Source of the DNA: Scleroderma bovista
Lineage: Eukaryota > Basidiomycota > Agaricomycetes > Boletales > Sclerodermataceae
Assembly: GCA_037178675.1 (NCBI GenBank)
Contig: JAYMGJ010000370.1
Location: forward strand, 1 to 64,000
Length of the DNA stretch: 64,000 bases
Direction of reading: 5' to 3'
In this document: piece by piece, positions 35,056-47,050 of the stretch
Layout: each line of letters opens with the position of its first letter
Position numbering within the stretch: the stretch's first letter is position 1
The notes under the pieces: model-generated
Database searches by the model: none
Told to the model about the DNA's origin: nothing
The model's input: the letters and a program-made list of their open reading frames with translations, nothing else
Made by a program: the position numbers and the translations under genes

Positions 35056-36008
35056 CCATAGTGCAACTTTTTCACCTACAGCAACAGATCCTTTCTCGGA
35101 AATCGCCGTCCGCTTTCCTCTAGTTGCTTTCATGACGTTTATCTTCCGGGTTGAAGTTCGTCTACAGGGCTTGGACACTAATTCGATGGCTTGCTCGCAA
35201 ATTCGCATTATTCATACCACAACGTAACGCATCATATTTATCATCACATATATCTTACCCACACACCCGTCTGCGCACAACCTCCTGCTGCGATATTTCC
35301 CTCCCCCGGTATTCCAGTCATCACTGCGCGCTCTGCGCCCACTACTTCCTCTCACATACTCACCTGTCCTCACGCTTCCATAGACACGACGTTACGTCGA
35401 TCCATTGCCAGTGACTACGAACATGCCCCAGGTCTGTTGGTTGTGGATAGCTGTCTACATGTTTATGCTACTTATTTTTTTTCGGTGATCTCTTGACATT
35501 GTCTTCGAGCGCCGTTCTTAATAGGAGTTGGTTTGGAACCCAAGTCAGTCCAGTGTCGGATGTTCGCACATGTCAATGATTGCAAGTCCGTATGGTATAT
35601 ATACAACTGGGTGGCCGCGTTTAAGAAACAAGGTAATTGTGAATGATGAAAGGGAATCGTACGCAGGAAAAAGGATGCATGCAAGATGATGTACAATCGA
35701 TGAACAGAAACAAGGCAAATGCTTGCCTTCAGACTTGCGGCACACTCCAAATGGTGCCCACAGATTTTTCGCCGAACCCGGACTGAGAAACGTGTACCAC
35801 AGTCATATCAGGAATCGGTAGCAGACCATGCCAGTGCCACCTTCGAATGAGCGCTCGTCGAGATAGCTGCCGTGTGGTTCGCATGCTTGCTGTTGGCCTG
35901 CAGTCCACATCCAGTATGGACCCTGCCATTGCTTGCCTTCTGGCTACCACGCTCCAACCCCCCCTCCCCACCACGACATCCGTCCGACTCTTCCCTCGTA
36001 TCTCGTCC
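35056..36008. other. Long convergent gap, no gene seen
   Basis: 953 bp between the forkhead stop and the stop of the next minus-strand gene. Frames of about 100 codons occur on both strands but lack splice support and recognisable motifs. Probably long 3' UTRs. Confidence 0.45.
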
Positions 36009-37665
36009 TCAAGGAAACCTCCTATTAGAGAAACGCTGGCCAAAGTTGTCCAAGATTCTGCTTGCGACCTGAACGGTCTCCGCCTCGCCGCCGTCAGCCA
36101 CGCAGGAAAGATAGATCTTTTTCAAGCGTTTCGCAAGTCGAGTCGAGAATGCCTCGTCGTACGTGATCCAGTTCTTGTTGTCATCGATTTTCTGGAGAAG
36201 GTTCAGCAATTTCTGGCAATCAGACTAAATAATTAGCATGAGAATTCTTTTTCGACAGACACGTTCAAGTTAAAGTTACTCACCGGTTCGTCATCTCCAA
36301 AGATATCTGACAGATTCTTTCGCGTCAGGTAAATCTGCCTCAACATGTTCGACCACCCCTCGACGTCGATGATCTCGGGCTGGACCGCTCTTTCTTCTTC
36401 ATCAACCTCCGTATCGTGCATAGATGGAACTCGCGTGCGTTCCAACGTGACGTGACTGCCAGATGCTGGTCCACTATCGCTGAAACATGGATGGGCTCTG
36501 ACGGGCTGCTTGCCTTTGCGCCTTTGTTCCGCCCCGGCGTGCATAGTGGCCCTTTGTTTGCGGAGTTTGATAGACGCCGTGGAAACGCCGCCGGATTCGG
36601 CAGGGCTGGTTTCGCGGATGCTGCTGTCATCACCGAGACGATCCCAAAAAGCCTCGAGGCTGTCAAGACTAGGGTTCTCGGGCGTCACGGACCTTGGTAT
36701 GTGGCGTTTGATAGACGCGGACGATCTTGTCGAAACGCCGGAATCGGTGGCAGGGCTGATGTCATCACCTAGATTGTCCCAAAAAGCCTTGAGGCTCCCT
36801 TGAAGATGGGCAGACTTCCGAGTGGATCTTGCAGACTTGGTAGGTGAGGCATGCTGTGGTGAAGCTGTGCCACCAGCCACTGCTGTGGGTGAATCATGTG
36901 GACCCCTATCTGGCAATGGCATATTTGTAAATACACCAAGACCACTGGTTGCATCAGCATCCAAATCTCCTTCCTTGACATGGCTAGCAGAGGTGTTGGC
37001 CTTATCCCTTTGAGTGTCAAGCTGGAGCTGGAGAGCTCTGGCAGTTTCCCTTCCCAATCTTGTTGGCTTGAAATCCACATCTGACCCATCTAATACACCT
37101 GCTTTACGTTTTCCTAGTATGGTGGAATGGTTCACCTGAGGAGTGAATGTTGGTGAATGATTGGTTGGCTAATACAAAGCATGAGACATGTTGAGTATCA
37201 ATGTTGAATATCCAAAAACATACAGTGTGCACATTTGAGGATGTAATGGTTGCCCCATCGCTACTACCATTTTGATGCTGCACTGAAGCTATGATTATAC
37301 CCTTAGAGAAATAAGCAAGTGGGAAAAGAAAACCTACATGCTAATTTTTGATGTCGATGCTTAGACACAAGGTGTCGCATGTTTACATTTAATTGTAATG
37401 CATTTGATTTTGACTGCATGTATGAAGAAGGGTTGAGATGTTTCCCAAGAGTATCATTGAAGGAACAGACATTACTATGACCAGAGCTAACAGCTTCAGG
37501 AAGAGACAGAGACAGAGATTGGTGCTTTACTTCATATAAATTTGATTGTGACTTACATGGCTGCACATCCTGAGAAAGTAGAGAATAGGCAGTGGGTATG
37601 ATTTCCCTTCTCATAGGTGCAACATTCAATGATTGGTCATGAGCACCCAACAATGCAGACATCAT
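36009..37665 (-). CDS. Unknown nuclear-type protein with duplicated FWDxLGDD motif
   Basis: Four exons: 37665 to about 37335, two that flank introns near 37287-37334 and 37136-37226, and the rest to about 36281, with a last exon of about 36214-36009 after a GTGAGT...TAG intron. Two diverged copies of a roughly 45-residue unit, SLKAFWDNLGDD and SLEAFWDRLGDD with following GVST..SIK, occupy the middle. The C-terminus (LRQIYLTRKNLSDIFGDDEP, CQKLLNLLQKIDD, STRLAKRLKKIYL, ASRILDNFGQRF) looks like a small helical bundle, somewhat like TFIIS N-terminal/LEDGF-type domains; this is a weak guess. GKRKAG suggests nuclear import. I do not recognise the family. Confidence 0.68.
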
Positions 37666-38941
37666 GAGACCCAATCAAGTACAGTTGAGTACTATTTAAT
37701 GTTGAGGCTTTGTGTATTATAGACAATGCTAGATGAATCTTACAAGTTGAGCTGATGAAATGAACCAGCTAGTTGATGCTAAGGTGAGGGAGGGAAGGAA
37801 AGAAGTGTGGGGATGCATTCTCAAATTTGGCCACTCTTTTATAGTGTGAGTCGGAGTTTGAAAATTCACGGCCACCACCACATGTTTCCTAAATAAGGTA
37901 CTATTCCGCACAGCCTTGCGCCGACGGAGAAGGCGACTTCCTCAAGGTCGTCCAAAGCAGCCGAATATAATAAGCTTTTTAGGTGTGATCCCACATAGTC
38001 GGATGCGAAGAGCAAGACACTGACATACATGATGCGAATAGCGGTATCCGGCGATAGAAAAGTGCCTATCGATGAAGGCTTCAAGTCACGTGATGGGGGT
38101 GGTGACTCGTGAGCCACCAAACGTAAACGAAGATGGTGCCGTTGATAAAGATCCGGGGCAACTTGAGTTTACGTCGACGCAGGTGAAGATACGTGGCAAG
38201 ATTGGTGCCGAGAGATAAAGTTGATAGGGGGCGTAAACACAGCGCCAAAGCGGAGATGGATGCACATACCGCGTTTGGTACTAGAGGGACGGGAGACCGA
38301 GTGTGGGAGGTGGCACTGACAGCGCTCAGCTATCACCTTGACATTGATATGAATTTGTAAAATCATGGACGATGTGAGAGAAGCGCCAACACAAACGGGG
38401 TATGCTGAAAGGGGATATAGTAGAAGGTGGGTGACTATCCGAGGGCATCGTTCCACTTTTGACCGCGTCCATTGGGGCCGCAACGAGGGAGCAAGGAAGT
38501 ACTAGTAGAAGGGCGGATACCCGTGGAGGCGGATAAACGTTGGACACAGCAGAGCGGAGGAGGACAGTCGAGGACGAACGTGCGATGGGACCCGTGGCAC
38601 CGCTGGCCATCGTGGCTGGATAGAAAAAGGGACCGAGGAGTTGGCTGGCTGCGATTTCCCCGTCCTTCCTCCAGAGCTCCTTCGTCCTCTCGTGATTCAT
38701 TCCAGCAGCCCTCCTTCAAGGTGTCTGGTGGCTTAGTCATCCAGATCGTTAGCACGTGTCTCAGTCCTATCGTCATGAAAACTTAACCAGGGCCTCCGCT
38801 TGCGTCCATTTCGAGCTGCCCGGTCGGTGCTCGCACAATAGCCTACTTGAATACTTAAACAGCCGTCTTACCCCAGGTTCGTGACTCAACGACTCCCGTC
38901 CAGACTTTTTCTCTGTCCGACCATCTCCATTCCGTGCTAAC
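37666..38941. other. Long divergent intergenic region, no gene seen
   Basis: 1.28 kb between two divergent starts. The left part is AT-rich, the right part near 38880 has pyrimidine-rich sequence typical of leaders. A CACGTG box lies at about 38089. Open frames on the minus strand (up to about 120 codons) show no domain. Confidence 0.45.
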
Positions 38942-41900
38942 ATGGGTCCTTCGTCGGATGCCACACAGACGATGCACCGTGGCTATCACTTCCCGCCCTC
39001 TCCCCCGCCGTCGACCCCCGAAACCGTCCACTCGTCACCGCAGACCGACCCCCTCAGCCTCCCAGATTTCCCCGGCGCGTCACCACGGCCCGCCTTCCGT
39101 CGCTCCGCGTCCCACTGGGCCACCCACGGCGACCCAGACTCACGCCCTCCACGGCCCGTTCTTCCGCGCAGTCACCGTGCCCTTACTCTCCCCTCCTCCC
39201 ACCGAGGTGCCCCCACCGATCGCTCCTTGCAGCAGCCCACCATGGCACGCAGATGCTCCTCTTCCTCGGGCTCGTCGTCCTCGGTCAGCGATTCGCCAAC
39301 CATCGCATCTCAGCCCCTCCCCAGTGCAGGCATAGGTCGCAAGGTCGCAGAGTCTCTCCAACTCTTCAAAGAATCCGCCCCTCCCACTATCACCGATACA
39401 TGGGACATTCCCGATACAGATAACCCCCCCGGGCCCCGCCGGCTTTCTACGTCCCACCATCCCGACAATGTCGCCGAGGCGAAGTACGAATTTGTCAAGC
39501 GCGCAGACTGGCCTGATCCCGAAACGGCTGCTATTCGGAGAGAGCGTAGTTCGGCCACCTTGGACCATGTCAGAACTCTCGAGGCAATGATGCAGCAGCA
39601 CAACGCCAGAGACGCTGACATGGCCAGCGAACAAACTAACCGTGATCCCACCGTCAGTGATCCGCCTCCGTGGCGTCGAGACATCGCCTCATATCAAGAG
39701 CCTTTCACACGTGGTCGACGCCGAGAACGCGTCCCCGATGTCCCTGTTTTTGGCACCCCTCCGTCGCCTTGTATTCGCCCACACTCTCGAGGGTATCCAC
39801 CATCCCCGTCCCCGTCCCGCTGCCCCACCAACCGTATCCCCCCTCTGGCTCTCTATAACCTCTCTCCGCCCCGCGATGCCACTCCACCCCAGCACCACAC
39901 TCCTGAAGCCCAGGATCCCGAGTCGTTGCGGCCACACTTACCACCACATATCCTATCTCCATATACATCACCAGCCATTTCTCCACCGCCGCCGCTCATT
40001 TCGTCTGCCCACCGGCCCTATTCGCCGTATTCCACAGACGACGAATCCGCCTGGGAAACGTCATCCATCGCTTCAGATGCTTCTACCACCACAGGGACCT
40101 CAGAGCAGCCTGTTTCTGCGCTCGCGTTTCCATCCCTTTCCCTCCACGGGAATCAGGATATCAATCATTCGCTGTCCCAATCAAAGGAGTTCCTGGATGA
40201 CCCTGCCACATGGAACGAGGATCATTTGAATATGACATTTAGCGACTCCCAGGAAAGTCTGCCGCATATACCTCTCCGTCCTTTTCGCAACCAGGTCGGT
40301 GGCCATAGTGCCCTATACAAGTTTACCAAAAGAGCACTCTGCAAGGTGAGATTGATTGGCGCTTCCGTGAACAATGTAGATTCACCTCGTCGTCAGCCTC
40401 TGGTTTCACGCGAAAACCAGTTTTATGAAGCGGTAGAACGGGAAGCACCGCCATTGCTCGGATTTATTCCACGATACCTCGGAGTTATGTTGGTAACCTA
40501 CAGACGCGTGCCAAAGGGCGCGTCTACGCCACCCACCACAGCTCATCCCGCCCCTCCGACAACCCATGCCTCCATTCCCTGTCGTTCCCATTGGGAACCC
40601 CGCGTCGGTCGCCGAAATGATTCCTCCCTCCCACCAAGCTTACCAGAGGAAGACGCCGGTGGGGATACAGACACAGGTGAGGCAGAGATGCCTGAAGTGG
40701 TTCTCCATCGCAATCGGCACATCGTCCCCACAAAGTGGATGCTCCGCATGGACAGCTTGCGAAACCGTTCCTATCCCCACCCGTACTCCTCTTCCCCCTC
40801 TCTCGTCACCCGAGATCGTTTGAATCCATCGCAGCTCAGCGCTACAGCGTCCACTCCAGCTCTGACACTAAATGAGCGGTCCCCAGTTTTAAAGCGTGGT
40901 CGTCTTTCTCGGCAAGCGACGATCACAGACGAACCGTCTTCCTTGCTCTCCAATTCGTCCCTTCCCCCATCTTCATATCCTCCGGACATGAGGTCCACAC
41001 CAAGGGCACTGGGCGGCATGGTTAAACCACAGGACCTGCGTCAGTTCTACTCCGAACCAAGTATTGCGCAGCAGCCGACATCGAGCTGGTTCGGAGGGAC
41101 TGGATCGACGACCGTGAACACCAAGCTGAGAGACCACGTCTTCAATACCATCCTGCGCCGCTTCCAACGTCGTGGTAAGCGCCACTCGTCCTCCAGCGGC
41201 ACCAAGACCGAAGACGAGAACGAAAGTGACCTTGTTCGTGAGGGCCACGTCAGGTGTACAGCCACTGCCACGTCTTGTTCGTCTTGCCGCCTGGGGCATG
41301 TCGAGCCGATGAAACACGAAGAATTGACACATGCGACCTCGGTCATTCGTCGAGTACAGAGCGATGGTGCGATGGACGGAAAAGATGGACAGGATTCCAC
41401 TGTTGACCTAGATTACAATGAACTGGGTGGCTGTAATGGGCGAGCATCGCGGGAGAAAGAACTTCAGCCTGGGCCCTATTTGCAGCGCCGAAGGAGTCGC
41501 TCGCGCTCGCTTGACTTCTCTGCCCAGATGCATCCATTCTCGAGTAGACCGCTGTCCTTCCCCCGTAATGACGATTCGATCACACGTCAACATCATTTTA
41601 TCCTCATGGAGGACCTCACTGGTCGGTTGAAGCATTCTTGTGTACTTGACTTGAAGATGGGGACGCGCCAATATGGGATGGACGCGACGTCATCGAAAAA
41701 GAAAAGCCAGCGGAAGAAGTGTGATCGCACGACCAGCCGACCTCTTGGTGTTCGGGTATGTGGTATGCAGGTAGGGTGTTTGACGGCTTGCATGTATTTA
41801 TCGAGCGCGTATTGACTTGCTGGCTCCGAAGGTGTGGAACCATGTCACCCAATCTTATGTGACACAAGACAAATACAGCGGACGTGACATTCGTGCGGAA

Positions 41901-42653
41901 GACTTTCCATCTGTGCTCGCTTCTTTCCTTCATGATGGCGAACGTCTCCTGGTCTGGCAAATTCCGGTTTTGCTCCAGAAATTATACGCGCTCGCACGCA
42001 TTGTCAATCGACTCAAGGGATTTCGGTTCTATGGCTGTAGTCTCCTCTTGATATACGACGGCGACCGCGATGCACAGGAGGCCTTCCGAATGTCCGCTCA
42101 AGAGCATCCATCGTCACGGAGCAAGAGAGGCGAATCCATGGAAAGGACCAATGCACGTTCCACCAGCATCAGCGAAGGTCCATCTCTTCGGCGAACCCAT
42201 AGCGAGGACTTTCTCTTTGGGCCGGTTGCGAAGTGGTCGAAGAGCAAGCGCAAGCGTGGGGAAGTCAATATTCGGATCGTCGACTTTGCGCATACGACAA
42301 CTGGCAGGGACTGGGCCCCGCATCCTCCACCAGCCGGTTGTAAGGTTGTGCACCAGGTGTCGGGTTCGAAGGGGTACCAGTCAGAGGTGGACGAGGAGAC
42401 AGGTATTATCTATGCACGCTTCCCGCCACACTACCCCGAGGAGCCCGATCGGGGGTTCTTGTTTGGTCTGAAGAACCTTGCGAGGGCACTTGAAAAGCTC
42501 TGGAACGAGGAGCGTATGCGGAGAATGAAACTGTCACGAGACGACCCTAGCGTGAACGCTCTCCCCCCTCTGCCAGCTGATGGCAAGGACGTGTTTGCGG
42601 AGATTTTTGGAAGCATCGCGTCTGACGATGACCCTGGCATGTTGTCCACCTGA
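38942..42653 (+). CDS. KCS1: Inositol hexakisphosphate kinase (Kcs1 type)
   Basis: Two exons, 38942-41770 and 41832-42653, with a 61-nt phase-0 intron, giving 1,216 aa. The first 800 residues are mostly Ser/Pro-rich and disordered, with one ordered island (VGGHSALYKFTKRALCKV and FYEAVEREAPPLLGFIPRYLGV), the N-lobe of the kinase. The C-lobe has HHFILMEDLTGR, DLKMGTRQYG, KCDRTTSRPLGVRVCGMQVWN, the GCSLLLIYDGD (SLL) and VDFAHT (IDF) motifs. The enzyme makes 5-diphosphoinositol pentakisphosphate, a phosphate-homeostasis signal. The usual PxxxDxKxG signature has Ser at its first position (Ser899; Asp903, Lys905, Gly907). Large low-complexity inserts are common in fungal Kcs1. Confidence 0.93.
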
Positions 42654-43477
42654 CGTGGGCGCTCTGCTTGTCATCCCATAAAACAAGCTTCTCAAGCTTT
42701 TGGCTGTACGCCGGCCGCAGGCTATTCCTTGTTGGTATTGTTTTGCTTTTTGCGCATTACACACGCTATCCTTTTTCCTTCATTAAAGCATTTCTGTATA
42801 TCCGCTTCCGCGGGTCCTTGCCCTGTGTCATCGCATGCATATCTGGGCTGTGTCTATTTCTGTCCCCCTCGTCCTTAACCTGTTTTTCTTTAGTCTCCAT
42901 TGTGCTGTCATTGTCATTTTTTGTCTTTCACGGTTTTATTTTTTCTGCCATTGCCACCTATCCATCTCACTAGACTTTTTTTTGCCTCTCTCGCACGCAC
43001 ATCTTGCAATCATCGTACATACTTCCATCACTGCACTTGTATGCACTTTTTGTGTCATATTTACCGCTCTCTCTAAGTGCACCAATGAAAACGTCGATAT
43101 CTTCGAACAACCATTGACTTTTGCCTTTGACCGTGGCGTGGAATCCTCCGGAGGGTTGGCGCAGGAACAATGCCTGGATGCTGACATGTGTAGCAGCTGG
43201 AATGCACACTGGACTATAACAGACAGCCTCTCCAGCGATGCTGCAGTGAAAGCGCTCGAGAAGTCATGAATAGTCAAAAGCAGACTAACAGGCGTGGATC
43301 GGCCAATCTGGGATCCTATAATACATGCGATAGCATCGAGAAGACGAGAGACAGTACCTTGACGCTACCTGGATCGTTCCTGCGGCCCGTGCGGGCATGA
43401 CAGTGTGGGAACAGAGAGAGAAAGCACGTCTATTGAGCAAGATTATACCACTGTAGCGTTAATCTCGGGGACAAATA
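42654..43477. other. Long convergent gap, T-rich on the plus strand; no gene called
   Basis: 824 bp between KCS1 and QCR9 stops. It starts with a T-rich stretch, likely the KCS1 3' UTR. A minus-strand chain near 42970-43400 could encode a short protein (GGFHATVKGKSQWLFED) but no family or convincing splice set was found. Confidence 0.4.
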
Positions 43478-43866
43478 CTACGACTCGTCAGCATCCTGAA
43501 CGTAGCGATCTCGGATGTCTTTCCATTGCCGCTGTTGCAAAAGAAAACAGAAGGTATGTGAGCGATTTGGCGGTAAGAGAACTAACAGGTGCTTTGGCTG
43601 ACTTACACCTTTGTTCCAGTGGTCCCAGAATTTCGTCACGCCAACATCGAAGCCGATGTTGAATGCGAAAGCTCCAGCGAAGATGGTGGAAACAAATACG
43701 CCTGACAAGGAAATAACGTTCAGAATGCAGTCACCATATTCTGGGCATAATCTCCGAACGCACTATTGCGCCTGACTATCGTGTTGTAGAATGCATCCGT
43801 GAACTGGATGGTGGAACCGTTCAGAACGTGATAAAGAGAACGACCAGGAAAGATGCTCACCGCCAT
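43478..43866 (-). CDS. QCR9: Cytochrome bc1 complex subunit 9 (Qcr9)
   Basis: Four exons make a 64-aa protein. Exon 1 is only 6 nt (ATGGCG, 43866-43861), exon 2 encodes FTDAFYNTIVRRN, exon 3 the core SVFVSTIFAGAFAFNIGFD and TKFWDHWNKG, and exon 4 RQWKDIRDRYVQ with the stop at 43478. The order YNT..RRNSV, one hydrophobic span and FWD.WN.GKQWKDI is the UCR 7.3-kDa/Qcr9 signature. The protein spans the inner mitochondrial membrane in complex III. Introns are larger in sum than the coding part. Divergent from the uS11m gene, 106 bp apart. Confidence 0.9.
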
Positions 43867-43972
43867 AGTTTATGTTTTGGTTGTAGAGACCGAAGTGAAT
43901 GAGTCTTTTTCCGGTGGTGTCCGAAGGCAGGACCTCGTTTCTCACGCTGTGAGAAACAACACGTTCTTAATC
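43867..43972. promoter_or_regulatory. Divergent promoter region QCR9 / uS11m
   Basis: 106 bp between two mitochondrial genes. Shared control is plausible; no motif was named. Confidence 0.5.
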
Positions 43973-44611
43973 ATGTCCTTCGCCAACGCCCTCCCTGCGG
44001 TGTCTCTGCGACCGTCTGTGCTACGGGCCGCGCAACTATGCCTGCACCAATCAAGAAACGTCCATGCAACAACCTCCAGAGCCTCGACCCTCTCTATCGA
44101 CTTGTTTGCCGACATGGGAATGGACAAACCGCGTCCAGTCGCGCCAGAACTCCCTCCAAGGGGCCCAATCGAATGGACCGAGAACCCAGTAGCCCCAAGT
44201 TCCAGGCCACTTCCCAGAAAAGATGGCATCCATCCTCCAAAGTACCATTTTCATGCCCATTTCAGCCCCAATAACACCAAGATTTTCCTCGCTGATGACA
44301 ATTTTCGCCCTGTGCCAAAGGGAAGTTGGTCTGGAGGGAGTTGTGGATTCAAAGGTGTCAACCGGAGCATGCAGGAAGCCGGATACCGATGCGCGGTGAA
44401 CGCGTTCGCGAGGATAAGCGAAATAGTACAGGAGAGGGGCCCTATAAGTCTTGCCATCCATCTTCGGGGATTTGGGAAGGGGAGACAGGCAGTCGAGCAG
44501 ATATTCCTGACGAGCGAGGGGGACAAGGTTCGACCGTTAGTTGTGGAGGTGGAAGACAGAACGCATATAAAGATTGGTGGTACGAGAGCTAAAAAGGCGA
44601 GACGTCTATAG
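43973..44611 (+). CDS. Mitochondrial small ribosomal subunit protein uS11m
   Basis: Single exon, 212 aa. The N-terminus is Arg/Ser/Ala-rich without early acidic residues, a mitochondrial presequence. An extension with PPRGPIEW and HPPKYHFHAHFSPNNTKI leads into the uS11 fold: CGFKGVNRSMQEAGYRCAV, LAIHLRGFGKGRQAV, and the C-terminal VEDRTHIKIGGTRAKKARRL that is nearly invariant in mitochondrial S11. uS11 binds 12S-type rRNA on the platform of the small subunit. Unusually for this window it has no intron. Confidence 0.92.
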   Translation: MSFANALPAVSLRPSVLRAAQLCLHQSRNVHATTSRASTLSIDLFADMGMDKPRPVAPELPPRGPIEWTENPVAPSSRPLPRKDGIHPPKYHFHAHFSPNNTKIFLADDNFRPVPKGSWSGGSCGFKGVNRSMQEAGYRCAVNAFARISEIVQERGPISLAIHLRGFGKGRQAVEQIFLTSEGDKVRPLVVEVEDRTHIKIGGTRAKKARRL

Positions 44612-44856
44612 TATTGCTGGTAAGTTAGTGCTGCATGGTGGCCCCTTCGTTGTGATTCTCATGTATGTATGACCAGGCTTTCTCGTGTCGATTCGCTATC
44701 TTCGCCTAATGTCAAGAAGCCAGTCATCGTATACGTTTCAAACTATCTGATACATTCAGCTTGCGAGGACTACATAAGTCCCCTGGTTGTCTAAGCATCT
44801 ATGATGGTAGTGACGATATTTGGCATGTGTGCCGGAGAAACGAATCCCAATTCGTG

Positions 44857-45665
44857 TCAGTTACTGCAGAAGAATGAATGTGAAGTGTATGTCTGGTATG
44901 CTGGCCTCGCCATTGATGTCAGCGCGACCTTCTTGTCCATTTCTATGTCTTCTATGAGTGCCTCTGGTTCCACATGTGAGTGGTGTCTCGATGCAGGTAG
45001 TAATGCATGCTTCCACGTACCACGCGACGTGTAGTCCAACTGGGGACGAACGTAGCCCAGTACGAGCACCTTCATATGGTGCCCGTAAAAATCGTCCGGA
45101 AATTCGTGCATGATATGTACTTCCTGAGAACAGGGGATGAGAGGGACTCCGTCATTTATCGTGCACCAAATCATACCGCCGACATGCGCTCATTCTTGTA
45201 AAATGGATTCCACCCTAGGCTCATGGCCATCGGCCACACTTGATGGTCTTCAGGCCGCAGCTTCGATTCATCCTCCTGGCTAGGCAGTACTTGTGCATAC
45301 CCGTAGTATACCCCGGGCTCGACCTTATCTGCCATGTCTGGGAGGGACTCGTCAGGTAGATTGGCTGAAAGTTACCTTTAGCGCCGCACTCGAGTGATGG
45401 CCCTGCGCTTACCAGTAGGACACCCAAGATCCTTACTCCCTCGACCGTAACCACGTTGGACGGTGCCCTCCAGAAGTATTGGATATGGGGGTTCTGGGAT
45501 ATCGGGTCCTACGATAGTTGGCCTAGTCTGACGAAACGCCTCGGTCTGGAATGGTGCTGGTGCATTGGGGGAATCCTTTTGTGCCATGGTCATCATCGAC
45601 CAAAAGTCGGAAAGGGTCTGGACAATCTTGCCGAACCCTTCAGAGTACCAAGTGTGGTCTTTCAT
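44857..45665 (-). CDS. FMN1: Riboflavin kinase
   Basis: Five exons. The core begins [38 protein letters not shown], with the PTAN motif that binds Mg-ATP (split by an intron after its first base of Ala), then [57 protein letters not shown] and [15 protein letters not shown]. The Glu in the EVH segment acts as general base in the family. The enzyme makes FMN from riboflavin and ATP. Several ATGs lie at the 5' end; MTMAQKD at about 45587 may be the true start, the one at 45665 being the longest option. Divergent from TAF8. Confidence 0.9.
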
Positions 45666-45778
45666 CTAGATTGAAATAACAATACAGAGGGGAGGGGAAT
45701 TACAATATTTACGGCGACCAGTCGCAGTAATGAGCTTTATCAAGGAAGCTCTACGTATGCTGACTCAATCTGTCAGCC
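45666..45778. promoter_or_regulatory. Divergent promoter region FMN1 / TAF8
   Basis: 113 bp between the outermost start codons (somewhat more if FMN1 starts downstream). No motif named. Confidence 0.4.
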
Positions 45779-46795
45779 ATGTCATCAACTACGATGTCGG
45801 GTCCATTTCCAGGCTACCCAGCGTTTGCGTACCAAGCGTACGCTCCCTACGTCACTGCGGCCGGCCAACCGGTCGCTGTTCCCTTCCCCACACAGTTCCC
45901 CATTCCAGGATATCCAATTATTTATGGCCTCCCGCCACCGAAAGCCCCAAGCACGAGCATAACGAACCAACTCCCAGTCGCTCCAGACATCCCCGGCATT
46001 TCGCAAGAGATAGCCTCCGATCAGATGCAGAAGTTGATTGTATCCCACTTGAAGCAGACCCAGTTCGAGGCGATCGAGCCGCGAGCACTCCAACGCTTGG
46101 AACTCGAGGTCGTAGCATGTAAAGGTCCATATCGAGGTATTGAGAAGAAACTCATCTCTCTTTTTATCTTGTTTTCTCAGTCATACAAAGATTATTCGAG
46201 CGCGCACATGAATACGCCAATCTTGCGAACCGAGCGACTCCAATAGCCAAAGATGTGCTTATGGCGTGCTACGAACGGGGTGTCACAGTTAACGATTTGC
46301 GGGCCATCACGGCGAAACATAAGTCGATCGGTACGTATAGCAGTGACTGAATTATTGTGTCAGAGGCCAAATCCGAGCATAGATTCGTCGATACAAACGT
46401 TGTTTGAAAGTCCACCCCCGCGATCGCGTTCCCCTGAACTACTACCGTCAGATGATGAAAGTCCCACGCCGACTGTACCAGCGACGCTACGTCAGATTCC
46501 ATCCAACTTCCCCCCTCTACCACCCAAGCATACATATCTCAAAACTCCTGTAAGAGATGTTCATCTACCCTGGCTCGTGTGTTGACGTCCCCAGGCATCG
46601 CCACCGAAAAAAGCGGCATTGCCATCCTTGGAGCGTAAACTGAAAACTGCATCCCTTGTGCAAGAATCCCTCAAGAACTTACTGACGGCTACGGAGGACA
46701 ACTTCGGACAGGAAGACGGCGAGCTACTGGGTCACATCGTGAATTGGGAAGCATCGACGTATCCGCGGAAGCGCTGGAGGGTATCGGCAGCATAA
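45779..46795 (+). CDS. TAF8: TFIID subunit TAF8
   Basis: About five exons. A Pro/Tyr-rich lead (GPFPGYPAFAYQAY) precedes a histone-fold region: ISQEIASDQMQKLIVSHLKQ, LELEVVAFIQRLFERAHEYANLANR, DVLMACYERGVTVNDL. The middle exon ends with FPPLPPKHTYLKTP, the diagnostic TAF8 motif that contacts other TFIID subunits. The tail (ERKLKTASLVQESLKNLL...NWEASTYPRKRW) resembles the rest of the family. TAF8 pairs with TAF10 and joins TFIID, and in some fungi acts only there, not SAGA. Frame is continuous through all joins. Confidence 0.88.
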
Positions 46796-47050
46796 ATTTT
46801 ACTTATCGATTCTCGCATGCATATTATGTACACCAGAAAGGGCTGGCCAACCTCGTGCACATCAAAACGTAAAAAAATCGGTGATCATCATTACAGTTGT
46901 AGCACAACGCACCTCCCAACTCCAACGAGTTTCCAGAGAAGCCCAGACTCGTGGCCTTGTGCAAATCCCGTTGGGATACATCTCACCCACCGATCTTGAG
47001 GTTCTGTTGCGTGCTTGCAGAACATTGTGAGTATTAGCGAGAGGAGTAAA

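Noticed and set aside
35729..36043. 104-codon minus-strand frame after the unknown FWDxLGDD gene
   Set aside because: It overlaps that gene's last exon in another frame and then runs through likely 3' UTR; no splice join supports it.
42835..43269. 144-codon hydrophobic plus-strand frame
   Set aside because: Lies in T-rich sequence downstream of the KCS1 stop; hydrophobicity comes from T-rich codons and no motif is present.
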